From Comamonas sp009360615 (lineage in GTDB: Bacteria > Pseudomonadota > Gammaproteobacteria > Burkholderiales > Burkholderiaceae_C), in assembly GCF_035784015.1 (NCBI RefSeq), contig NZ_JALKOW010000003.1: DNA of 64,000 nucleotides; one strand, 5' to 3'. How positions within the stretch are numbered: the first letter of the stretch is position 1; each line of letters opens with the position of its first letter. The translations under genes were made by a program, and so were the position numbers. Positions 42,937-51,358 of the stretch are shown here, one piece after another. The notes beneath the pieces were generated by a model. It was given only the letters and a program-made list of their open reading frames with translations. It did not search any database and was not told where the DNA came from.

Positions 42937-43335
42937 CTAGGCCGTGGCGCAGCCGGATTTGCCCGCGCAATGCGCAGGACCGGCATGCGGGCGAGTCTGC
43001 TCCAGGGCGCGGCTGGCCAACTCGTCGGCGCGCAGCTGCACCTCGCCGTCCTGCACACGCACGCTGAAATAAGGCGTGCAGCCCTCATCGGGCGCCGCCG
43101 CCTCGCCGCTGCTCAATGCAATCGTCCAGTTGTGCAGCGGGCAGGCCACGCTGCGACCGAACACAATGCCTTGCGACAGCGGGCCGCCCTTGTGCGGGCA
43201 GCGGTCCAGCAGCGCAAACACCTCATCGTCGGCATTGCGGAACACGGCCACATCCAGCCCTTGTGCGCGCGCCACGCGGCGTGCTCCCAGCACGGGGATG
43301 TCATCCATCGTGCAGATAGAAATCCATTCGCTCAT
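42937..43335 (-). CDS. nirD: Nitrite reductase small subunit with intact Rieske motif
   Basis: 132 residues of NirD type. The Rieske ligands are complete: Cys46-x-His48 and Cys65-x2-His68 (CPHKGGPLSQG, CPLHNW), unlike E. coli NirD, which lacks them. So it probably carries a [2Fe-2S] cluster. It partners NirB in reducing nitrite to ammonium. The start at 43335 has GAGGAG before it and lies 23 bases after nirB. The reading frame is open far upstream, but that part is a shadow of nirB. Confidence 0.93.
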   Translation of the reverse strand: MSEWISICTMDDIPVLGARRVARAQGLDVAVFRNADDEVFALLDRCPHKGGPLSQGIVFGRSVACPLHNWTIALSSGEAAAPDEGCTPYFSVRVQDGEVQLRADELASRALEQTRPHAGPAHCAGKSGCATA

Positions 43336-43358
43336 TTCTGGCTCCTCGGTGCTTGTGA

Positions 43359-45827
43359 TCAGGCGCTGGCGCTTTCGGTTTGCGCCGCAGTCAATGGCTG
43401 GAACTGGCGCGTATCCACGGCCGCCTTGTCGGCTTCGAACCAGGGATCGGGCTCGCCGTCCAGTGCAAACTGCAGCTGTTCCCACAGCGCCCTGCGGCCC
43501 TCTGCATCGTCGAGAATGCGTCGCTTGACATAGTCCAGGCCCACGCGGTTGATGTAGTGCACCGTGCGCTCCAGATACCAGCCTTCCAGGCGGTACAGCT
43601 GCATGAAGGCGCCCGTGTACTCCATCACCTCTTCGGCGGTCTTGAGCTTGGTGAAGAAATGCGCGACCTCGGTCTTGATGCCGCCGTTGCCGCCCACATA
43701 CATCTCCCAGCCCGAGTCCACGCCGATGATTCCCACATCCTTGATGCCGGACTCCGCGCAGTTGCGCGGGCAGCCGCTGACCGCGAACTTCACCTTGTGC
43801 GGTGCGTACATGCGCCACATGGCGCGCTCCAGGTCCTTGCCCATCCGGGTGCTGTCCTGCGTGCCCATGCGGCACCATTCGCTGCCCACACAAGTCTTGA
43901 CCGTGCGCAGTGCCTTGGCATAGGCATGGCCGCAGGGCATGCCGATATCGTTCCAGACGGCCTGCAGATCCTCCTTTTTCACGCCCAGCAGATCGATGCG
44001 CTGACCGCCCGTGACCTTCACGGTGGGGATCTGGTACTTGTCCACCACATCGGCAATGCGGCGCAGCTCGGAGGCCGTGGTCTCGCCGCCCCACATGCGC
44101 GGAATCACGCTGTAGGTTCCGTCCTTCTGGATATTGGCGTGGCTGCGCTCGTTGATGAAGCGGCTTTGCGGGTCGTCCCTGGCTTCCTTGGGCCAGGTGC
44201 TTACAAGATAGTAGTTGACGGCCGGGCGGCAGGAGGCACAGCCATTGGGCGTGCGCCACTCCATGAAGCGGAACACCGCATCGGTGCTCAGCAGCTTGTG
44301 CTCGCGGATCGCATCTCGCACGGCCTGGTGCCCGTGGTCGGTGCAGCCGCACATGGCCTTGGTCTTGGGGGCTGCCGAGTAGTCGCCGCCAGCCGTGAAC
44401 ATGATGATCTGTTCCACCAGCCCGGTGCAGGAGCCGCAGCTGGCACTGGCCTTGGTGTGCTTGCGCACATCGTCGAGCGTGAACAGACCCTTGTCCTGGA
44501 TGGCCTTGCAGATCGCGCCCTTGGTCACGCCGTTGCAGCCGCAGACCTCGTCGCCGTCGGCCATGGCAGCGGCCTTGCTCTGCCCCTGGTGGCCGGTATC
44601 GCCAAGATTGGATTCGCCGAACATCAGCTTGTCCCGGATGTCGGCCACGCTGCGTCCCTCGCGCAGCAGCTTGAAGTACCAGCTGCCGTCCACCGTGTCG
44701 CCGTACAGGCAGGCACCGACCAGCTTGTCGTCCTTGATGACCAGCTTTTTGTAGACCCCCGCGTAGGGATCGCTCATGAGAATTTCCTCGGTATCGCCGC
44801 CGCCCTGGAAATCGCCTGCAGAGAACAGATCGATGCCCGTGACCTTGAGCTTGGTCGAGGTCAGCGAACCCAGATAGCGACCGATGCCGAACTCCGCCAG
44901 ATGGTTGGCCAGTACCTTGGCCTGCTCGAACAGGGGCGCCACCAGTCCGTAGGCAATGCCTCGGTGTGCCGCGCATTCGCCCACGGCATAGATGCGCGGA
45001 TCGGTCACGGTCTGCAGCGTATCGCTGACCACGATGCCCCGGTTCACATGCAGGTGCATGGACTCTGCCAGTTCGGTGCTGGGGCGAATGCCCACGGCCA
45101 TCACCACCAGTTCGGCCGCGATCTCGCTGCCATCTTTGAAACGCACGGCGCGCACGCGGCCGCCGGCGTCGCCCAGCAGCGCCTGCGTCTGCGCCTGCAT
45201 GCAGAACTGCATGCCGCGCTCGGCCAGCGATTTCTGCAGCATGCGGCCCGCCTGATCATCGAGCTGGCGCTCCATCAGCCAGTCGCCGACATGCACCACG
45301 GTGACCTGCATGCCGCGCTTCATGAGGCCGTTGGCCGCTTCCAGTCCCAGCAAGCCACCGCCGATCACCACTGCATGCCTGAATGTCTTGGCCGCTTCGA
45401 TCATGGCCTCGGTGTCGGCAATGTCGCGGTAGGCCAGAACGCCCTCCAGGTCCTTGCCGGGGATAGGCAGGATGAAGGGCTTGGAGCCCGTCGCCATGAT
45501 CAGCCGGTCGTACTCGGCACTGGCGGTCTCGCCCTGGGCATTGACCGCATGCACAGTGCGCCGGGCTCGGTCGACGGCCGTCACGGTATAGCCGGCGTGC
45601 AGCAGGATATGGTGGTCCTGGTACCAGGACCAGTCGTTGAGCACGATATCGCCGAGCGTCTGCTCGCCGGCCAGCACGGGCGACAGCAGAATGCGGTTGT
45701 AGTTGGGATGCGGCTCGGCGCCGAAGACCGTGATGTCGTACAGATCGGGGGCCATGGCCAGCAGCTCTTCCAGCGCACGCACGCCTGCCATTCCGTTTCC
45801 AATCATGACCAGTTTGGATTTTTTCAT
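43359..45827 (-). CDS. nirB: NAD(P)H-dependent nitrite reductase, large subunit
   Basis: 822 residues. Order: FAD/NAD-binding reductase (IGNGMAGVRALEELL near the start; VVIGGGLLGLEAANGL), two BFD-like [2Fe-2S] regions (CGCNGVTKGAICKA...ASCGSC and CGCTDHGHQ...GCASC), and a sulfite/nitrite reductase core with siroheme-[4Fe-4S] ligands (CVGSEWC and CPRNC). It reduces nitrite to ammonium in the cytoplasm with six electrons. The start at 45827 follows GGGGAC; an ATG at 45845 is an alternative. A regulated leader with a terminator precedes it. Confidence 0.95.
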   Translation of the reverse strand: MKKSKLVMIGNGMAGVRALEELLAMAPDLYDITVFGAEPHPNYNRILLSPVLAGEQTLGDIVLNDWSWYQDHHILLHAGYTVTAVDRARRTVHAVNAQGETASAEYDRLIMATGSKPFILPIPGKDLEGVLAYRDIADTEAMIEAAKTFRHAVVIGGGLLGLEAANGLMKRGMQVTVVHVGDWLMERQLDDQAGRMLQKSLAERGMQFCMQAQTQALLGDAGGRVRAVRFKDGSEIAAELVVMAVGIRPSTELAESMHLHVNRGIVVSDTLQTVTDPRIYAVGECAAHRGIAYGLVAPLFEQAKVLANHLAEFGIGRYLGSLTSTKLKVTGIDLFSAGDFQGGGDTEEILMSDPYAGVYKKLVIKDDKLVGACLYGDTVDGSWYFKLLREGRSVADIRDKLMFGESNLGDTGHQGQSKAAAMADGDEVCGCNGVTKGAICKAIQDKGLFTLDDVRKHTKASASCGSCTGLVEQIIMFTAGGDYSAAPKTKAMCGCTDHGHQAVRDAIREHKLLSTDAVFRFMEWRTPNGCASCRPAVNYYLVSTWPKEARDDPQSRFINERSHANIQKDGTYSVIPRMWGGETTASELRRIADVVDKYQIPTVKVTGGQRIDLLGVKKEDLQAVWNDIGMPCGHAYAKALRTVKTCVGSEWCRMGTQDSTRMGKDLERAMWRMYAPHKVKFAVSGCPRNCAESGIKDVGIIGVDSGWEMYVGGNGGIKTEVAHFFTKLKTAEEVMEYTGAFMQLYRLEGWYLERTVHYINRVGLDYVKRRILDDAEGRRALWEQLQFALDGEPDPWFEADKAAVDTRQFQPLTAAQTESASA

Positions 45828-45855
45828 CTGAGTCCCCGTGGGCATTTGCAAAGCC

Positions 45856-45906
45856 AAAAAAAAGACGTCTGCGCGCTTCATGACTTGCATGAACGCGTAG
45901 ACGTCT
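45856..45906 (-). terminator. Leader terminator upstream of nirB (probable ANTAR-controlled attenuator)
   Basis: On the minus strand the outer arms AGACGTCT...AGACGTCT and inner arms CGCG plus TTCATG/CATGAA form a stem of about 18 pairs with small bulges, followed by a run of eight T. It ends about 30 bases before the nirB start and about 60 bases after the predicted transcription start. A NasR-type protein could block it in nitrate-fed cells. Confidence 0.75.
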
Positions 45907-45974
45907 TTGTCTGTGGGTTCTGGTCCAGCCTTGCACCATCCCCCGGTGACCCACCTTGGCCACGCTGAACAACA

Positions 45975-45990
45975 CGCAATTGCTGTGCCA
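45975..45990 (-). promoter_or_regulatory. Sigma-54 promoter of nirB
   Basis: Minus strand TGGCACAGCAATTGCG matches the sigma-54 consensus very well, with the GG and GC 10 bases apart and TTGC at -12. The predicted transcription start is near 45964, about 137 bases before the nirB ATG. Confidence 0.85.
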
Positions 45991-46029
45991 GCTTTTCTCA
46001 GCCTGCAGAGACTATTCCATCCCGCGGCA

Positions 46030-46046
46030 TGCACCGCTTTTGTGCA
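46030..46046. promoter_or_regulatory. NtrC-type binding site upstream of the nirB promoter
   Basis: TGCAC-CGCTTTT-GTGCA has the perfect half-sites and the 7-base spacing of the NtrC consensus. It lies 40 bases upstream of the sigma-54 promoter on the minus strand, about 74 bases before the predicted start. A further TGTGCA half-site lies near 46062. Confidence 0.75.
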
Positions 46047-46066
46047 TGGCCGCTTTATTGCTGTGC

Positions 46067-46096
46067 AAAACAAACATGGCGCCCCAAGGCGCCATG
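46067..46096 (-). terminator. Terminator after nrtD
   Basis: On the minus strand CATGGCGCC pairs with GGCGCCATG around TTGG and is followed by TTTGTTTT. It lies 20 bases past the nrtD stop and separates the transport operon from the nirB unit. Confidence 0.9.
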
Positions 46097-46116
46097 CAGC
46101 TTGAAATCAAAAAGGC

Positions 46117-46929
46117 TCAGGCCGCCTTCTCCACATGGCCCTGGCGCGTGTAGAGAAAGTCGATCACCGCCTTGCGATAGCTTTGGTACTGCGCATCCTC
46201 GGCCAGTTCCACCCGGCTGCGCGGGCGTGGCAGCGCCACATGCAGCACCTCGCCAATCGTGGCCGCAGGCCCGTTGGTCATCATCACGATCTTGTCGGAC
46301 AGCAGCACGGCTTCGTCCACATCATGCGTGACCATCACCACGGTGCTCTGGGTGCGTGCCACGATCTCCAGCAGCTCGTCCTGCAGCTTGGCACGCGTCA
46401 GGGCGTCGAGAGCACCGAAGGGCTCGTCCATGAGCAGCACCTGGGGCTCCATGGACAGGGCGCGGGCAATGCCCACGCGCTGCTTCATGCCGCCCGAGAT
46501 CTCTCCGGGGCGCTTTTGCGCCGCATGGCTGAGCCCCACCATGGCCAGCGCCGCATCGGTGCGCTGCGCCAGCTGTGCCTTGCTTTCGCGCTTGCCGAAG
46601 ACGCGCTCCACGGCCAGATGCACATTGCCCCAGCAGGTCAGCCATGGCAGCAGCGAATGATTCTGGAAGACCACCGCACGCTCGGGTCCGGGGCCCTTGA
46701 TTTCCTTGTTGGCGCACAGCAATGCACCGCCCGTGGGAATGGTCAGGCCGGCAATCAGATTGAGCAGTGTCGACTTGCCGCAGCCCGAGTGCCCGATGAG
46801 GCTGACGAACTCGCCTTTGGCAATGTTCAGATTGATGTCACGCAGTGCGGGAAACAGTCCCTTGGCAGTCTTGAAGGTCTGCTCCACCCCGTGGATCTCG
46901 ATGTACTTGGTGCTGAGAGATGTATGCAT
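46117..46929 (-). CDS. nrtD: Nitrate ABC transporter ATPase
   Basis: 270 residues with Walker A GHSGCGKST, signature SGGMKQRVGIARAL, Walker B VLLMDEPFGALDA and the His in VTHDVDEA. This is the NrtD/SsuB/TauB-type ATPase. It drives nitrate or nitrite uptake with NrtA and NrtB. It is of the short NrtD type, without the NrtA-like extension found in cyanobacterial NrtC. AAGGAGTAC precedes the start. A GC-rich repeat lies between it and nrtB. Confidence 0.93.
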   Translation of the reverse strand: MHTSLSTKYIEIHGVEQTFKTAKGLFPALRDINLNIAKGEFVSLIGHSGCGKSTLLNLIAGLTIPTGGALLCANKEIKGPGPERAVVFQNHSLLPWLTCWGNVHLAVERVFGKRESKAQLAQRTDAALAMVGLSHAAQKRPGEISGGMKQRVGIARALSMEPQVLLMDEPFGALDALTRAKLQDELLEIVARTQSTVVMVTHDVDEAVLLSDKIVMMTNGPAATIGEVLHVALPRPRSRVELAEDAQYQSYRKAVIDFLYTRQGHVEKAA

Positions 46930-46961
46930 GAGGTACTCCTTGCTTTTTTCCGAGGCCACCG

Positions 46962-47037
46962 TGGCGCCGGCTTTGCCGGGCCACCGGTGGTGCCCCCTTG
47001 AGGGGGTGACGCGCCCGAAGGCGCGGCTCAGGGGTGG
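46962..47037. repeat. GC-rich hairpin repeat between nrtB and nrtD
   Basis: The 109-base gap between nrtB and nrtD holds CCGGCTTTGCCGG, then GTGCCCCCTTGAGGGGGT and GCGCCCGAAGGCGC, three palindromes in tandem. It resembles the elements at 1225-1320 and 2868-2962. Confidence 0.6.
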
Positions 47038-47038
47038 G

Positions 47039-48031
47039 TTAAGTCTTGACCTCTTCAAAAGTAAAGGCCGAGGCCAGCCTGACCAGGGCCCACTCCAGCA
47101 CCAGGCCCACGATGCCGATCACGAAGATGGCGATGATGATGTTCTTGACATTGAGGTTGTTCCACTCGTCCCAGACCCAGAAGCCTATGCCCACGCCGCC
47201 CGTCAGCATCTCGGCGGCCACGATCACCAGCCAGGCCGTGCCCACTGCAAGACGCACGCCAGTCAGCATATAGGGCAGCACCGCAGGAAACAGAATGGTG
47301 GTGGCGATCTTCCACTCCGACAGATTGAGCACGCGCGCCACATTCATATAGTCCTGGGGCACACGCTGCACGCCCACGGCGGTGTTGATGACCATGGGCC
47401 AGATCGAGCAGATGAAGATGGTCCAGATGGCTGCCGGATTGGCGCCCTTGAACACCAGCAGGCCTATCGGCAGCCAGGCCAGCGGCGAGACCGGGCGCAG
47501 CAGGCTGATCAGGGGGTTGAACATGCGCGACAGAAAGCTGAAGCGCCCGATCACGAAGCCCAGAGGGATGCCGACCAGTGCCGCCAGACCGAAACCCAGG
47601 GCCACGCGCTGCAGCGAGGACAGCACGTTCCAGCCCACGCCCTGGTCATTGGGTCCGTTGCGATAGAAGGGATCGCTGAACACCTGCAAGGCCTGCTCCC
47701 AGGTCTCGGCCGGAGTAGGAATGCTCTTGCCGGTGGTGCTGGAGACCAGCGACCACAGGCCGACCAGCAGCGCCAGCCCCAGCAGCGGCGGCAATACCTG
47801 GCCGGCAAACGCTTCCGCGTGCCGGCGCCAGCGGCCGGGCGGGGTCGAGATCACCGACGGAGGTGCCTTGACGACAGCGGTATCTTTTTTCACTTCAGCC
47901 CTTGCAATATCTGCGTTGCCAGCTGTCTTTCCTGCAGTTTCCAGCTGTGCATCGTTGGCGGCCAGAGCGGCCAGTTGGGGGTCGTGCGGGGGATCGAGTT
48001 CCAGCGGCGAATGAAGTGCGGCACTGACCAT
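47039..48031 (-). CDS. nrtB: Nitrate ABC transporter permease
   Basis: 330 residues. A cytoplasmic N-terminal extension of about 70 residues is followed by six membrane helices of the NrtB/SsuC type, with the EAA loop ARVLNLSEWKIATTILFPAVLPYMLTGVRLAVGTAWLVIV. It forms the channel of the nitrate transporter. It lies 26 bases after nrtA and 109 bases before nrtD. Confidence 0.93.
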   Translation of the reverse strand: MVSAALHSPLELDPPHDPQLAALAANDAQLETAGKTAGNADIARAEVKKDTAVVKAPPSVISTPPGRWRRHAEAFAGQVLPPLLGLALLVGLWSLVSSTTGKSIPTPAETWEQALQVFSDPFYRNGPNDQGVGWNVLSSLQRVALGFGLAALVGIPLGFVIGRFSFLSRMFNPLISLLRPVSPLAWLPIGLLVFKGANPAAIWTIFICSIWPMVINTAVGVQRVPQDYMNVARVLNLSEWKIATTILFPAVLPYMLTGVRLAVGTAWLVIVAAEMLTGGVGIGFWVWDEWNNLNVKNIIIAIFVIGIVGLVLEWALVRLASAFTFEEVKT

Positions 48032-48057
48032 GATGTCTCTCCGTTAGGGTGACGGCC

Positions 48058-49329
48058 TCAGGCCTTGATCTTGAAGCCGTCAGCGTATTGGGCCGGGTTC
48101 TTGCCATCCCAGACCACGCCGTCCATGAGCTTGCTGCTGCGCAGCACATCCTTGGGCACACTGACCTTGAGCTGACTGGCCGCCTGCTGGTAGAGGTCGA
48201 TGCGGTTGATCTGCCTGGCCACGGCCAGATAGTCGGGATGGGCCTTGAGCAGACCCCAGCGCTTGTGCTGGGTGAGGAACCACATGCCGTCCGACAGATA
48301 GGGGAAGTTCACGGCCCCGTCGTTGAAGAACTTCATGTGGTTGGGGTCATCCCAGGTCTTGCCCTGGCCATTCTGGTAGCGCCCCAGAATGCGCTGATTG
48401 ATGGCATCCACGCTGGTATTGATATAGGACTTCTGGGCCACGGTCTCGGCCATCTTCGTCTTGTTCTGCAGGCTGGCATCGATCCAGCGGCCGGCCTCGA
48501 GAATCGCCATCATCACGGCGCGGCAGGTATTGGGATTCTTCTGTGCGAACTCGCCCGTTGTGCCCAGCACCTTCTCGGGATGGTCCTTCCAGATGTCCTG
48601 CGTGGTATTGGCCGTGATGCCTATGCCGTCCATGATGGCGCGATGGTTCCAGGGTTCGCCCACGCAGAAGCCATCCATATTGCCCACACGCATATTGGCT
48701 ACCATCTGGGGCGGCGGCACGGTGATCAGCTTGGCCTCGGACAAAGGGTTGATGCCCGCCGCCGCCAGCCAGTAATGCATCCACATGGCGTGGGTGCCGG
48801 TGGGGAAGGTGCCGGCGAAGGTGTATTCGCGCTTTTCCTTGGCCATGACCTTGGCCAGACTGGCTCCGTCGACCGCTCCCTTGTCGGCCAGGGCCTTGGA
48901 CAGCGTGATCGCCTGGCCGTTGTTGTTCAGCCCCATGAGCACGGCCATGTCCTTCTTGGGGCCGCCCACGCCCAGGTGCAGGCCGTAGACCAGGCCGTAG
49001 AGCACATGGGCGAAGTCCAGCTCGCCGTTGACCAGTTTGTCGCGCACGCCGGCCCAGCTCGCCTCCTTGCTGAGAACGATCTTCACGCCGTATTTCTGGT
49101 CCAGGCCCAGCACCGAGGCCATGACCACGCTGGCGCAATCGGTCAGCGGGATGAAGCCGATCTTGACCTCTTTCTTCTCCGGCGCGTCGGAGCCTGCGGC
49201 CCAGGCGCCATGGTGACCCAGCGTGCCATAGAGGGCTGCGGCACCGGCCACGCGCAGAAACTCACGTCGCCCACCGGCAGATACGGGCTCGGGCGCAGGA
49301 ACAGTAGACGAAGGAAGGCGCTGGCTCAT
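48058..49329 (-). CDS. nrtA: Nitrate ABC transporter binding protein (Tat-exported)
   Basis: 423 residues. The N-terminus has a twin-arginine signal (GRREFLRVAGAAALYG) ending near AWAAG. The body is typical of CmpA/NrtA (IGFIPLTDCASVVMASVLGLDQKYG, GTHAMWMHYWLAAAGINPL, VGNMDGFCVGEPWNHRAI). It captures nitrate (or nitrite) in the periplasm. It opens the transporter operon; its leader holds a terminator hairpin and a probable sigma-54 promoter. Confidence 0.94.
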   Translation of the reverse strand: MSQRLPSSTVPAPEPVSAGGRREFLRVAGAAALYGTLGHHGAWAAGSDAPEKKEVKIGFIPLTDCASVVMASVLGLDQKYGVKIVLSKEASWAGVRDKLVNGELDFAHVLYGLVYGLHLGVGGPKKDMAVLMGLNNNGQAITLSKALADKGAVDGASLAKVMAKEKREYTFAGTFPTGTHAMWMHYWLAAAGINPLSEAKLITVPPPQMVANMRVGNMDGFCVGEPWNHRAIMDGIGITANTTQDIWKDHPEKVLGTTGEFAQKNPNTCRAVMMAILEAGRWIDASLQNKTKMAETVAQKSYINTSVDAINQRILGRYQNGQGKTWDDPNHMKFFNDGAVNFPYLSDGMWFLTQHKRWGLLKAHPDYLAVARQINRIDLYQQAASQLKVSVPKDVLRSSKLMDGVVWDGKNPAQYADGFKIKA

Positions 49330-49373
49330 GAGAAAACTCCATCAAGAATCGTGGTGAAGGCGATCCGGAAAAC

Positions 49374-49418
49374 AAAAAGGCGCCCTTCCCTCCTCGGGTG
49401 TGAGGAGAAAAGGACGCC
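49374..49418 (-). terminator. Leader terminator upstream of nrtA (probable ANTAR-controlled attenuator)
   Basis: On the minus strand GGCGTCC-TT and AAGGGCGCC, with CTCCTC and GAGGAG inside, form a long stem around ACACCC, followed by five T. It sits 45-90 bases before the nrtA start, in the same setting as the nirB leader terminator. Confidence 0.75.
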
Positions 49419-49487
49419 GTTGTCCCAGGTCACTCGTAATAACGCTTTAAGCGCGACCGCCTTTGGTCTGCTTGACATCAACCGTCA

Positions 49488-49503
49488 TGCACAAACCATG
49501 CCA
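49488..49503 (-). promoter_or_regulatory. Candidate sigma-54 promoter of nrtA
   Basis: Minus strand TGGCATGGTTTGTGCA has the GG and GC 10 bases apart, with a less ideal -12 (TGTGC). The predicted start is near 49477, giving a leader of about 150 bases that includes the terminator. A TGGTGCA half-site (49556-49562) lies upstream. Confidence 0.55.
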
Positions 49504-49582
49504 GCCCCCGATCAGAGGTGGAGCAGGCTTTGCTCCTCCGGTTTGGGCCCATATTTGGTGCAGCGCAACAAGCACAACGCTG

Positions 49583-50863
49583 TCAAAGCGATGAATTGGT
49601 GTTGCCAGGCAGCAGGTCCACTGTGGCCAGAATCGCCTCGGCCACATCCAGCATGCGCCGGTTCTGGTTCATGGCCGTCTGGCGGATCAGCTTGTAGGCC
49701 TCGCCCTCGCTGAGCTGGCGGTAGTTCATCAGCACGCCCTTGGCCCGCTCTATGGTCTTGCGCTCCTTGAGCGTGGCGCGCGCCTTGTCGATTTCGGTCT
49801 GCATGTCCTGCAGGCGCATGGACTGCTCCTGCACCAGCAAGACGATGCTCTTCTCGAGCTGCAGCCCGTATGCGCCCTCGGCGGACAGGGAGGCGACTGG
49901 CTGCGTGGCCCCCAGAAAGGCGGCAGCCGCTTCGGCGCGAGTCGCAGGCTGCGGCTGCATCTCCAGCAGCGCCAGTTGCTGGCTCAGCGCGGCACCGGCC
50001 TGCTCCAGCTTGCGCAGACATCGGGCCTGCAGTTCCGCGGCCAGGAATGCCTCAATCTGGTGCATGGCATCTAGCCGGCTGGAACAGGCTTCGAACCATG
50101 GCGAGCTCAGGCTGCAGTCCAGCGCCATGCCGTCCCCGGCCGTACAGCCCAGGCGCCGCAGCCGCTCGATCACCGTCATGTCGGGACAGGCCCCGCATTG
50201 CTGCTGCCAGCGCTCCATCCCCGAGGGGCTGGCGAAGTCTGCAAACACCTGAAAGCAGCGCTCCTGCGATTCGATCAGATGCAGCCAATGGCGCTGACGC
50301 TCTGTCCTGCCGGCCCCTGCGGTAAACGCCGCGACCCCTGTGGCGCGCTCCTGGCCCGCCAGCTCCTTGCCCTGCATGAAATGAAACAGCGCCACCAGCA
50401 ATTTCGCGATATCGGGATCGCAGGCGCTGTCCGCCGCCTCGAACACCACGGTCAGGCAGGCCGCAATCATGCGGATCAGCGCCTGCGTGCAGTCTTCGGC
50501 ACTCAGCTGCAGAGCATCGCGCCGACGGCGCAGCAGCGGCAGGGCTTCAAAGCCTTGCAGCGCATTGGCGATCGCATTGAACAGGCGGGCGCCATGTGCG
50601 CCCGGCGCCCGCGCGCCCAGCTCTTCAAGCGCGAGACAGACCCGCTCCATGACCCGGTCCACATGAAGGCCATGGTCGAGCAGGCTCTGCTGCGCCTGTG
50701 CGCCGCCGCTGACCAGAAAGATATTCGAGAGGCCGCGCTCTTTCTGCAGCGCATGGACGAGCTCGGACATGCTCGCCACCAGGTTGCTGGCGCGGCTGAT
50801 CTGCTCCAGCTCGGCAATCTCGCTTTGCCTTGCAGCCACCAGATAGTGCAGAGGCGTTTTCAT
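49583..50863 (-). CDS. nasR: Nitrate-sensing ANTAR antiterminator
   Basis: About 426 residues. The large N-terminal part (LVHALQKERGLSNIFLVSGG, and RLFNAIANALQG) matches the NIT nitrate/nitrite-sensing domain. The C-terminal ANTAR RNA-binding domain is clear (TLKERKTIERAKGVLMNYRQLSEGEAYKLIRQTAMNQNRRMLDVAEAILA). NasR of Klebsiella binds leader RNA and prevents termination when nitrate is present. Its probable targets are the nrtA and nirB leaders. I used the ATG at 50863; one at 50914, 6 bases past the VanZ gene, is possible. Confidence 0.92.
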   Translation of the reverse strand: MKTPLHYLVAARQSEIAELEQISRASNLVASMSELVHALQKERGLSNIFLVSGGAQAQQSLLDHGLHVDRVMERVCLALEELGARAPGAHGARLFNAIANALQGFEALPLLRRRRDALQLSAEDCTQALIRMIAACLTVVFEAADSACDPDIAKLLVALFHFMQGKELAGQERATGVAAFTAGAGRTERQRHWLHLIESQERCFQVFADFASPSGMERWQQQCGACPDMTVIERLRRLGCTAGDGMALDCSLSSPWFEACSSRLDAMHQIEAFLAAELQARCLRKLEQAGAALSQQLALLEMQPQPATRAEAAAAFLGATQPVASLSAEGAYGLQLEKSIVLLVQEQSMRLQDMQTEIDKARATLKERKTIERAKGVLMNYRQLSEGEAYKLIRQTAMNQNRRMLDVAEAILATVDLLPGNTNSSL

Positions 50864-50920
50864 GGGGTAGTGCTTGTCGTCATGTTGATGCCATCGACGA
50901 TCAGCACGATTCATGCCATT

Positions 50921-51346
50921 TCAGGCAAGGCGACGCTGCCGCCTCTCCCAGAGCCGGTCCACCATGGCTCCCACACCGATGCCCACGACATAGGCCAGCA
51001 GATCCAGAGGATCGAAGCCATTGCCCAGAACCAGATAGGCCAGCTTGTTGGCGCGCAGGGCCTGCATCCAGGGGGCCTGATAGAGCTGCAGAAACTCGAT
51101 GGCAAAGGCGATGACCAGGGTCCAGGCCATGAGCTTGCCGCGCGTGATGGCCGGCCGCAGCCATGCGACGCACAGCAGCACCACCCAGGCCCAGAGCGCA
51201 TCGCCCGGATAGTTGCCCAGCACGGCGGGAAAGGGCACATAGCCCCGGCGCGAGGCCAGCCCGATGGCGATGACCGCCACAATGAGCAGGGTCAACCCCG
51301 TCCGTGAGCGACGAAAGAATCCGCCAGCGGCCAGATGTATCAACAA
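50921..51346 (-). CDS. VanZ-like membrane protein
   Basis: 141 residues with about four membrane helices (LTLLIVVAVIAIGLASR-like start, AWVVLLCVAWLRPAI, AWTLVIAFAIEFLQLYQAPWMQALRANKLAYLVLG, and LDLLAYVVGIGVGAMVDRLW). The EFLQ and DLLAYVVGI segments fit the VanZ family, whose role is mostly unknown beyond low-level teicoplanin resistance in enterococci. It sits between a Bug binding protein and nasR, 12 and 57 bases away, on the same strand. Confidence 0.82.
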   Translation of the reverse strand: MLIHLAAGGFFRRSRTGLTLLIVAVIAIGLASRRGYVPFPAVLGNYPGDALWAWVVLLCVAWLRPAITRGKLMAWTLVIAFAIEFLQLYQAPWMQALRANKLAYLVLGNGFDPLDLLAYVVGIGVGAMVDRLWERRQRRLA

Positions 51347-51358
51347 GCTGTCGTCCCC

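Noticed and set aside
43336..44976. Upstream part of the open frame that ends as nirD
   Set aside because: This part reads nirB out of frame. Only the last 132 codons, after the GAGGAG site, are NirD.
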